From assembly GCF_023856365.1 (NCBI RefSeq), contig NC_064537.1, forward strand, positions 10,541,072 through 10,605,071: a stretch of 64,000 nt of DNA, written 5' to 3'. This DNA is from Brienomyrus brachyistius (Eukaryota; Chordata; Actinopteri; Osteoglossiformes; Mormyridae). The notes under the pieces are model-generated. The model was given only the letters and a program-made list of their open reading frames with translations. It was not told the origin of the DNA and searched no databases. This document shows, piece by piece, positions 1-25,700 of this stretch. The position numbers and the translations under genes were made by a program. Numbering within the stretch: position 1 is the first letter of the stretch; each line of letters starts with the position of its first letter.

Positions 1-15164
<15,164 letters not shown>

Positions 15165-16645
15165 GGCCTAAAACGGAGGAGGGGGGAGGGAGGCGGTACA
15201 CCAATCCGTACATCTGTTACTGGGACACAGGGATGGTCAGGAGTTCTATTTTTCCCTCGACTGAGAGAACAAAGCATGGTGGGGGGGGGGGGGGGGGATC
15301 TGTCACTTGTCCTGTTTTCCACACTGTGACATGGGGGGTGTTATGAATGAATGTCTTTATCTAGGGTAGGTGAGAGGAAGAGGGAATTGGTGAAGATTTT
15401 ATGTTCGTCTTGCCAGTCTGTCCCATACTGTGACTAAGTCTGTCTGTTACACAGAGTGGTGACCATTCTACGGTTGAGGAGGTAGCATTTTCTGAAGGAG
15501 GGTACAGCTGACGGGGGGGGGCTTGCTCCAAGACACCACCCAGAATTTTTGTTGTTTTTTTTTTAAATACAATTTACAGTTGCTCTCAGTCTGGTCTTCT
15601 CCCCCCTTTCTGCCCTCTGTAACATGTAGCTTCCCCTCTGGACTCTTCTCCAGCCTCGTTAACAGCACGCCAGGTCCACTTTGCCCCCATGCCTGTGTAG
15701 TAAGACCCAAAGCCCTGTAGCCCCGCTGTGTAGTGCCTCAGGGGGGAGTGTCCACAGAGGGAAGGACAGACCTCTGTTTATACTGTGACACACAGAAATG
15801 TCAGGGGGGGGGGGGGGGGGGTGGGTGTGCATACCGACTGAAGCCTTAAATTTCCTGAGGGTCCTGAAGAATGTTTTCGATTGGGGCGGAGGGGTGGATC
15901 TCCTCATCCAGAGCAGTGGTTCTAAAACCTGCCAACCCAGAGGCACAGCCAGTTTTAATGTGAAGCGTGCTGGTCCACACAGCAGCCCGTTAGCCCTTGC
16001 GCAGCAGCAGAGGTAAAGCTGCCTTGCACAGAACGACACAGATGACCCCTGTGACACGTTTTAACCTTTTCATATAGCTGAGGACTCTAGTTGTTGCTGT
16101 AGCCCGTGTGGCACTTTGCTGCTCGCAGATGCAGCCTTCATTCAAAGAGGATTTGGGAACCACTGAACCCTCCACTCCCGACCACACTGGGAGACTAGTG
16201 CTTTCATGAAGGACGCTTTTTATATTTTTAACTGTTCATGTGGTTTTACATTAATGGACTGTAACAACAATTATGATGAACATTAGACTGATGATGCTGT
16301 AAAGGTTCATGCTGGTCGAATTATACAAAAACAAATTGGAACTAAGAGCAATGGACTGAATTTTTTTAGTTTACTTTCTCCTTTACGCTCTAACTGGTGA
16401 TGATGCGTCCAGGTTTTGCCGAAAAGTGCTAAATCAACCTAAGTCACCTGCACACACAGGAAGATGAAACACACTGCCCGGTCCAAAGACACATTTGCTT
16501 GGTGCAGATAAACACAGAGAAACTTAATGCATAAACACCACAGGGCTCAAGATGGGTCACACCACCAGGTGCAAAGAGCCCCAGCGTGCACAGTTAAGCA
16601 GTAATAGATGGAATACCCCTTTCATTTCTGGCTGGGATTTGGTGT
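15165..16645 (+). other. pkn1: pkn1 3' untranslated region and downstream sequence
   Basis: Sequence after the pkn1 stop has long G runs (about 15280-15297 and 15805-15822) and no second open gene. I see no canonical AATAAA before the SINE at 16646, so the transcript end is not placed. Open frames here are products of the G and T runs. Confidence 0.5.
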
Positions 16646-16995
16646 GGGGCCGCACGGTGGTGCAGTGTTTAACACTGTGACCTCACACCTCTGGGACCCG
16701 GGTTCAAGTCTCCGCCTGGGTTATGTGTGCGGAGTTTGCATGTTCTCCCCATGTCATTGTGGGGTTTCCTCCGGGTACTCCGGTTTCCCCCCACAGTCCA
16801 AAAACATGCTGAGGCTAATTGAAGTTGCTAAATTGCCCGTAGGTGTGCGTGTGTGAGTGAATGGTGTGTGAGTGCACCCTGTGATGGGCTGGCCCCCCAT
16901 CCTGGGTTGTTCCCTGCCTCGTGCCCATTGCTTCCGGGATAGGCTCCGGAACCCCCACGACCCAGAAGGATAAGCGGTTTGGAAAATGGATGGAG
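16646..16995 (+). mobile_element. tRNA-derived SINE, full length, family A
   Basis: About 350 bp with a head carrying an A-box (tggtgcagtgg) and a B-box-like ggttcaagtct, a conserved body (gtttgcatgttctccccatg ... gctaaattgcccgtaggt) and a tail ending in ggatgg. It is flanked by an 8-bp direct repeat tttggtgt (16638-16645 and 16996-17003), consistent with a target-site duplication from reverse-transcriptase-driven insertion. Other members in this window are at 36733-37038, 51025-51371, 49490-49634 and 57100-57331. Confidence 0.85.
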
Positions 16996-17003
16996 TTTGG
17001 TGT

Positions 17004-18148
17004 ATACCTCCCTGACGGCCAGCCCTGCTTGACGTGTAATTATACAAATCGCAGAGCAGAGAAAGAAGCTTCTATTTATGAACAAAAGAAAGTCCGGAAT
17101 TGAGGTACCAAGCTGTGGTGACTGTCCAGTTCACTAAACCCACATTTTTCACCCTCCCCTGCACACTTGCTCTTGCACTGCCTTAGTTTACAAAAAAAAG
17201 AAAATTCATTGTAAACATGCAGGGGCAATCTGCAGGCTAAACTAAGAACACAGAGTGAGTTGAGTGCTCTATCGCGGTTGCCAACTCGTGCACGCTTTCT
17301 GACTCACGCAAGAAATCTTGCAGCAAATCTATATTATTCCATTATAAACCTAAAATTAGCTACATCAAAAGCATTGGCGTAGTTTGCAAACCCTACAGAC
17401 TATTTACAAGGTAATAAAACTTACATACATGTAAATGTGTGTGCATAAATGTGTGTCAAATTGAAAATCTCACGCCGGCCAGCTGACCAAAGTTCACAAC
17501 CCTGCTTTATATAGAATATAATATATAATATAGCTGTATGTTCAGGTAATTACTTAAATTAATTCAGTAAGATTGCAGTTACTGAACTGTACCATTTCAG
17601 ACAAGTTCCTGCTGGTCGGTCTATGGAAGTGGAAGCATTTTTGAAGCAATACAATAAAGTGCTCAACAAATTAGGAGCATGGGGGATGAGACGGGAGATG
17701 TGACATCACAGTCCTCACGCTGACGTGAACCAGCAGCTAGTTTGCGCTTCAACAGTATATGGTCGAGTTGGGGAACCGGACGAAACTCGCACAATACAAG
17801 GGAAAACAAAAACGTGGCACGCGACAGACTGCGACCACAGACATGCAGTACTTACTAAATGAAACAATGCTTTCAGTTAGCTAATTGTTTCTGTATAACT
17901 GCTGAACGCTGTTTCTAATGCTTAGTGACTAAACCTAGGTAGTAAACACTAGTAAACCATAATCAAAAGGTGGGCCTACGCCCACCGATCTCATGTCCTG
18001 GGATACATGAGGGCAGCATGAACGGAGAGGAGGTTGCACAATGAAAAACCTACTTCTTCCAAAAAAATACTAAACCAGGACGCTTGAAAACAAGCGCTGT
18101 CACTGCGTTCAAAAGTTTGCACTCTGTGTGTGTGTGTGTGTGTGTGTG

Positions 18149-18198
<50 letters not shown>

Positions 18199-18990
18199 TC
18201 TTTAATTGATCTTATATATATAAATTTGCTTAGTATGTGAGAATGACCGAGATGTACCGACGTTATTTCAATGTCCTAGTTTTGTCTCTATTAAAGGGAT
18301 CACTTAAAAGTGCGCATTTTGATCCAGAACTGGGTTGAGAACAGGGCCAAGAAAGGGCAATGTTCCCACTATTTTTTCAACTTTAATTAAAGGGATTGCG
18401 AAATTAAGTAAATCCACCCGACAGAAATCGACTACAACGATGCACAATTACTTCACCTGCTCCATCCAGAAGACCTACTTGGAATTCTACCGTTTTATAT
18501 ACATTTTTACCGTTGAATGAGTTTTTTTGTCATAAGGGTTACGGTAACCTTTGTAAAAACTGAATATTGTATATGGCACCAATAATATTATTGACGTTAA
18601 CATTTAAAAAAATAAAATTATACCTGTTTAACTTTCTGTATTCCTAGCTACTTGCATACATTTGATAATAACCAATTAATAAGGAGATTTTAGTGGTACT
18701 TAAAACTTTTTCATTAAAAATGCATCTAAATACAACAAAACATTATTATTTTTATTATTCCATAAATAAGGAATCAATCATTTCGTTAATTAATGTTTCT
18801 ATACCCTTACATACAGAACAGCATTACCGTCACACTACATCATATGACCTGCTGGCAGGGGCTTTCCAGCTCGCGGTTGTTTCTATGGTACTACAGCGAA
18901 GCTCTGGTCCTCCAACATCCCGACATGCCTCAGCCAATGCAACGCTCCCGTCGTCCGCTAGCGACGCTAGACGCAGTAGGTGCAGTACTC
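17004..18990. other. Intergenic sequence between pkn1 and map2k7
   Basis: AT-rich spacer with no coding gene or RNA gene that I can support. It holds a (TG)n tract followed by a (TA)n tract at 18124-18195. The two genes are in the same direction. Confidence 0.6.
18124..18195. repeat. Compound (TG)n-(TA)n microsatellite
   Basis: Uninterrupted TG dinucleotides (about 18124-18148) are followed by about 22 TA units (about 18151-18195). Such tracts are length-unstable and prone to sequencing error. Confidence 0.95.
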
Positions 18991-19700
18991 CATGGTCCGT
19001 AGTTTTTCAAGATGTCGTCGCTGGAACAGAGACTCTCCCGGATCGAGGAGAAACTAAAACAGGAGAATAAGGAGGCTCGCCGACGTATCGACCTTAACAT
19101 CGACATGAGTCCTCAGCGTTCGCGTCCAAGGCCAAGTAAGTGTCCGGCACAGAGGAATGAAGCGACTCCCCGAGGAAAATCGCGGACAGCCGAGGAAAGG
19201 ACTTGCCGAGAGGGAGGGGAGGGAAGGAGACGGAGGGGGAGTGTAATTGAGACATCGTTGGCCAGCCAGCTACATATAAACAAACCTGAGCTCGGCTCTT
19301 TTATCGGCAGCCTTGTCCTCAAAAGCATCGCGGATGTTACTGAGCGCACACGAAGGGCCGCTTGGGGGGCGCTTTGCTGTGACTCGCCCGTTACATTGCG
19401 CTGTTCTGCTTAGGAAGGGCTCTGCTGTCGGGTTAGTTAGCCAGCATTAGCAGGCCCCATCTGTCCGTCGGTCAGTCAGCGGGGCGGTTTGTAGCTCATC
19501 GGGTCTTCGTTTGCCATAAGGCGCAATATGCAGCCCGGTTATATATGGACCCGGCTGTGATCCCAATGCCTTGTGTCTCTTCCCCGACCGTGTGTGTTGT
19601 CCTGTTGGTAAGCAAGCAGCGGGGTGTTTGACAGGGGACATGTTTAGGCAGGGACGGCTTGGCTGGTGACTCCGGCCCGGGGTGATTCCCTGTATCTGTG
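18880..19700 (+). promoter_or_regulatory. map2k7: GC-rich putative promoter region of map2k7
   Basis: The AT-rich spacer gives way to CpG-rich sequence around the first coding exon and the start of intron 1, as in CpG-type vertebrate promoters. An in-frame TAG lies 12 bases before the ATG (18999 or thereabouts), so translation cannot begin further upstream in this exon. The transcription start cannot be placed by eye. Confidence 0.5.
19012..19135 (+). CDS. map2k7: map2k7 exon 1: N-terminal coiled segment and first JNK-docking motif
   Basis: Encodes [20 protein letters not shown] followed by [20 protein letters not shown] and ends in phase 1 at a gtaagt donor. The basic RRR followed by a leucine/isoleucine pair (IDLNI) is the pattern of a MAPK docking (D) motif, known as D1 in MKK7, through which it binds JNK. 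The next motifs are encoded by the cassette and following exon. Confidence 0.95.
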
Positions 19701-22700
19701 ATCATGGGCTCCGAGGCTTGTTCGCCTGCGGGCCCTGTTCTGTCATGTACCAAGTGCCCGGTTTTTGGGTTGCCCGCTGCTGGACCTTGCGGATTAATTG
19801 TCCAACTTTGTTCGTCTTCTGCGTAAAGGAAATACCGGGCAAAATCTGACGTCTTACGGTCGCTTTCAGTGTAATGTGTGAAGAGAGCGGAGCAACTAGA
19901 CAACATGATCATGACTGTAACCATGATGACCATAGCATTTCTCCTATATGATGCCCTTTTTCCTAATGCATGAAAATCTTGTATAATATTTTATAATTAT
20001 AGTAATGTATGACTTTTCATAGTCTATATATCGTTCATGGAATTGAACATCGTGTCTCTGAGCTTGGTGCATAAGTTGTCCCCGTATGTGTACCTGTGAT
20101 GAAGTACTTTGCTTGGCTGTGTGCCGAATGGATGTTGAACTCTCCCTTGTTGCGAGATGCCACTTGCCATTTGACTGCTTTGTGATACATTTGTCAGAGA
20201 CTACTGGATTATTGTCCCATTTTTGGTTTTAGTTGTGTTAAGGTGATTGTCTTCTTGAGTATGATAGTGTTTGTATAATGGTTTTATGTTTTGGTTTAAT
20301 TCTACCATTCAGTCTACTGGTAGAGGTATTCTTCTGAAATTCTCCCTGTATAAATGACTTGCAGTATAACTATGAATAAATGGTACTTTTTTTTTGGGGG
20401 GGGGGGGGGGAATAGTGCATTTTATATTGTAAATGAGTGTATAGGAATTTGACAATCCCATTTCACATAGCACACATTTCGCCGTAGTATATGTTTTATG
20501 AATATGTTGAAGGAAAATCATAAGATAAGACTGAAAGCATTCAATCAATTCTTCCGTAATGAATCTCTTCTAGTCCCTAGTAAATGTACATCACTGGCTA
20601 AATGTCAAATCCATCCATCTTCTAACAACTAATCTTGCACTTATCTGGCTCATGGCTGTCAAAATTCATGGTTTCTTTAAAAACAAGCTGCAGTTTAAGA
20701 CTGTAGAAATTCATCCAGGTTTTATCCTTTTTAAGTAATCTTCAGTTTTTGCTTTGTGTTTTTTTCTGAATGTTTTGAATCGGTCTCTCTGAGGTACTTA
20801 GAAGGCAGTTTGTGGGAACCTGGTGGCTGAAATGAGTCACGATAAAACCTCCATCCACATTAAATTGATACATATTTCAAGTACTTTTAATGTCACATGC
20901 TGACCTTTGAGCTGCTGAGCCAGTGTGACATCAGGTGTGAGAAAATCCTGCAAGATGGACAGTACACATGTCAGCCAGGCGGTCGGACCGCAGACGGCCT
21001 TTATATCGCATGGTGCTGTCGTGGTGGGAAGACTGCAGTATGTCGTATTCATGACAACTGTCATTTCTGTATATGCTGAGGAATACTGTATTTAATGTAT
21101 GTGCATGTGTGTTTTATATAAGCTAGTTTATTAGATTGATTCGAAGGCAGCGTTCAGTAATGGAGAAACCAACTCTGGTCTCATTGAGATAAGCATGGGT
21201 TTAAAGACAGAATTCAGAAAACTGGGTTGGAATCAGTTGTATATGTTCAAGGATGTGGAATGCTGTTACAAAAGCTGTTTTTATTACATATGCCAGCCCT
21301 GCACTGATCTGGTGAAAGCAGTTATCGCGGGCATTAGCCTGGCAGCCAACACGGTATTGCCTTGTCGCTTGGCCTGTCGTGAACATTGCTGGCAGATTCG
21401 GAAGATTTTATGCAGGGAGTGTACAGAAGGTAGCAAGTTTGGCCGTGCGCAGTGTAGCCCGTGTGCGCAAGTGTGCATGGCAGGTGTCGCGCACAGTGAT
21501 GTACGTGCATACAGCTGTGATGTGTGTGCGTGCGCTCACGCCAGGCACTCTCCGCCATGTACAGTATAGTAATGTGCGTGTGTGTTTTTTCTCCCCCGTG
21601 TCCAGTCATCGTGATCCAGCTCAGTCCCGCTCCAGCCCCTTCTCAGCGTGCAGGTATCATTCCAACCATCCTACCCCCCCCCCTCCCCCCTGCCATTGCG
21701 CCCTCTTTGCCTGTCACACTCTCTCTCTCTCTCACACACTCCCTCTCTCCTCCTCTCTCTCATCTAAAGTATGAAATGTACTGGTGAACTTCCAAAGGCG
21801 CGGTTGAATTATCTGCTTACCCACATTGTCTCTCCTACCCTGACCAGCCTGTGTAGTGGCAGAGCACTGCAATTTGTTTGCTTAATTCTGTCCATCTATA
21901 TATAAAAAAAATGAACTTTACTTTTCAAAAGTCTGATTTATGCCTAGTAGTGCAGTTAAAAGTCAATATATATATATAGCAAGTTCAATTGCATATATAT
22001 ATTTATATATATATTTATTACTTATTTCACTTAAAATCAATATATACTCTTTGAATAAAGTTTTTTTTTCTGTGATACACTGAACACACCGCCCTGTGTG
22101 TGTCATCTCATTCTTGGCATAGTCTTCGATTATTTCCCTCATTTCTCTCTCTCTCCGTTCCTCCTCTGCCCCCCCCCCCCCCCCCCCCCCCCCCGTATGG
22201 GTGCCAGTGGCAGGGCAGCGTGTTGGCGTGCTCACGTGTGTGAGTGTGTGTGGAGGGTCGCGTGAGATTATTAACCCTGAACTGCTGTACTGAGACTCTG
22301 TGCATGGAGCTTACTGCACGCCCCACCCACTCGGGCTCACCGGGCCGCCCCGGGAACACCGTTCAACTCGGCCGCTCTCCCACGCGCTCTGGGCCCTTTC
22401 AGGTTCCCGTTTCCGCACGTCCGGGTGCCTTTGCTGACCCTCAGCCCCCCCCCCCCCCCCCCTCCACCCTTGGGGATCGGTGGGTCATTGGCTGGGACTG
22501 TGTATAGCCTTCTCACACGGATCCGCTCTGCCTGTCCACCTGCTGTGCTTCTGCCTTTCTGTCTGTCTTGTGTGTCTAGGCGTAAAGACGTTGCTGTGAC
22601 TAACTTACTAATGGACTCTATGGCCAGCGGGTCTGCTACAGGAGGAAAGGCCAGGCCTGACTGACCTGGGACTCTTCCCTGCGTGTTCACCACTATTCAC

Positions 22701-25700
22701 CAGTGTTTTTTTTTTTTGTTTCTAGGCAGGTGTCATTACAACAAAATGCTGGTTATCGGAGAAGCTGTCAGGCTCTGTATATAGGTGTTGCCTGGCACCG
22801 GGCATCATGCCTGTATCAAGCCCTTTATTCTCTCTCTAGCTGCATTGCTGAGGGCATCATGCCTGTATCAAGCCCTTTATTCTCTCTCTAGCTGCATTGC
22901 TGAGGGCATCATGCCTGTATCAAGCCCTTTATTCTCTCTCTAGCTGCATTGCTGAGGGCATCATGCCTGTATCAAGCCCTTTATTCTCTCTCTAGCTGCA
23001 TTGCTGAGGGCATCACGCCTGTATCAAGCCCTTTATTCTCTCTCTAGCTGCATTGCTGAGGGCATCATGCCTGTATCAAGCCCTTTATTCTCTCTCTAGC
23101 TCCATTGCTGAGGGCATCATGCCTGTATCAAGCCCTTTATTCTTTCTCTAGCTGCATTGCTGAGGGCATCATGCCTGTATCAAGCCCTTTATTCTCTCTC
23201 TAGCTCCATTGCTGAGGGCATCATGCCTGTATCAAGCCCTTTATTCTCTCTCTAGCTGCATTGCTGAGGGCATCACGCCTGTATTAACCCCTTTATTCTC
23301 TCTCTAGCTGCATTGCTGAAGTAGATGTCGCAGTTTGTCCTGCCTGTAGGCAAGGGGGCGCTGAAGACCACAGCCCCACTGTCACATGCAGCAAGACAGG
23401 GAGAGTAGCCAAAGTTTGAATTTGTCAGTCTCAAAAAATTTGCAAGACACTGGAGCTCGGGACTAGGTTTGCGTCCTGTGAGGGAGGTTTATACTGGAAG
23501 GTGCCATGTTATGATCTGAAGGAGGGCAGCTATTCTTGCTATGTGTCTGAATGCGGTCTCCCTAGTGCATGCTGGGACAAGCTAACACTAACTCTGAAGC
23601 TGGTTTGGCACGTTTTGTTTTGGTTACTTATTTAAACTGACTAAAATGGTTGATTTGCCTGTGCTGTCATGGTGTGTGTGTTTGTTTGTGTGCGCAACGC
23701 CACTAAATTGGTTTACTGTGAAAAGGTGGGGTCAGTCCACTGTGCGGGGGGGGGGGAACTCGATCAGCTCACCCCTCCGGGCGCCACTTGGCATGCTCCT
23801 TTTGGGGGCGGGGTTTCCTGTCTGATTTCTGCTCCACTCAGTTAGGCAGTGCCTCAGTGCTCAAAGCTTGATTTGTCATTGGGACTGCCAGTCAAGACTC
23901 CTATTTGCTACCTAAGTTATGGATGATATGGAGCTCAAAAAGAATTTCTATAGTATTAATATATTGTTGTAAGTAAAAAATGGCATAAAAGCTATGTAAC
24001 AATAACATAAAACATAAAATTATTAAAAAGTGATGCGAACCCTGTAAAATACTCCCCCAGCTCAAACACAGATTGTCTCTTTGACTTTCAGTTTTGTGTT
24101 GCTAATAATGTTGCTCAGTCCATTATAATAAAATATTTTTAAAAACGCTGATTTGACACTTTTATTTAAATAGATCGCGACAGAACCTTAATCTTCTCAA
24201 CTAGTGCTTATGTTAAACTAGGTTATTATGCAAATCACCATTAATAGACAGTATATATTTAAAGTGTCATTAAGTTTTTGATTTGACAGTGATGCCACAT
24301 GTGGTCTGAAAATCTGAGATGAGTGCAACGCTGAATAAAAGACCTAAATTTAACAGATCTTTCATTCTATAATCTGCTGCCTGGAAATACTTTGAAAAGC
24401 TTGTTCACACCAGTTGGGCTGGGTGTCGGCTTGTTTAATCAAGGAGTCATTATCAAAGGATGATCATACTGTTAAGGGTTCAACCCCTCTCCCCCTCTGA
24501 TTTTTTTTTCCCCCTGACCTCTGTGTCTTTTACCTCTCTTTTTCCTCTTTCCCATTCTTCATCTTGTTCCTTGTTCCTCGTTCCTCACACTCAGCTCTAC
24601 AGCTCCCCCTTGCAAACGACGGAGGGAGCCGCTCGTCATCATCGGAGAACTCACCCCCAGCACCATGCGTACCCCAGCCGGCCTCGTCACATGCTGACCC
24701 TGCCGACCCCGCCTTACAGCCTACAAAAGAGCCTGGAGAAGTATGACGCTAACATGCTAAATGCTAGCTACATTTCAGCACAAAATGACCACCTGTACCG
24801 CGTAGTCTGCTGCCCCTGCTGGCATGGTGTTGCATCGCGGCAACTTCGCCCACACACAGTTGGAATGATTCGACCTGCTGGATGATTCATGTGCAATATG
24901 GTCCTCTGATATATATATATTTTTTAAATACTTAAATTTGCATTTAAAATTAGTCATAAATGAATAAAGTCAGATTACGCTCCTTTTAAAGTGACGAGAG
25001 TTTTATCTACCCCCCCGCCAGTGCTGAGATCGACCAGAAGCTCCAAGAGATCATGAAGCAGACAGGGTACCTGAAGATAGATGGGCAGGTGAACCAGCAG
25101 GGGGACCGTTTTGTGTGGTATATCCTTCTACTCGCGTGATCGCGTTGCACTGAAGGCACACTGTGTCATGCCCCCTAGCGGTACCCGGCGGAGGTGAGCG
25201 ACCTGATCAACGAGGGTGAGATCGGCAGTGGCACCTGTGGTCAGGTCTTCAAAGTGCGCTTTAAGAAGACGGGTCATGTGATCGCTGTGAAGGTGAGGGG
25301 GGACCCGCAGGGGCTGGAGGACGTGGAGGTGGAGGGACTCGCACATCACTATTTCTCTTGTTTATCCTTGGCTGTAAGTCTGTCGCATTTGTTTGTGCTC
25401 TGTTCGAGCCCTTAATTACATAGTTGTGATTAAGCGTTCAGCTGAGCAAAGTCCTTAATTATAGACCTCGTAGCAGTTCAATTTTCATGTTAGCTATTTA
25501 GTTATTTGCGCAAAGTTAAAGGGCTGCAGGCAGAGATCGGCAGTTTTCTTGTCCCAGTGATCCATCCAATCAGGGCACCACCAGCTGTGTCCCAGTGGGG
25601 TGCCCAGTGCACTGCAGAGACACAGCTGTCCAGTAATTGCGCCCTTATTCTCCAGATGGTGACACACATTCTTTGGGGGGGAGAAATGCCCAAACCATGG

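Noticed and set aside
22580..22664. Possible further map2k7 exon encoding [18 protein letters not shown] after a tgtgtctag acceptor
   Set aside because: In the phase required by exon 1 it reads into a TGA after six codons and it lacks a convincing donor; the frame that looks coding cannot be joined.
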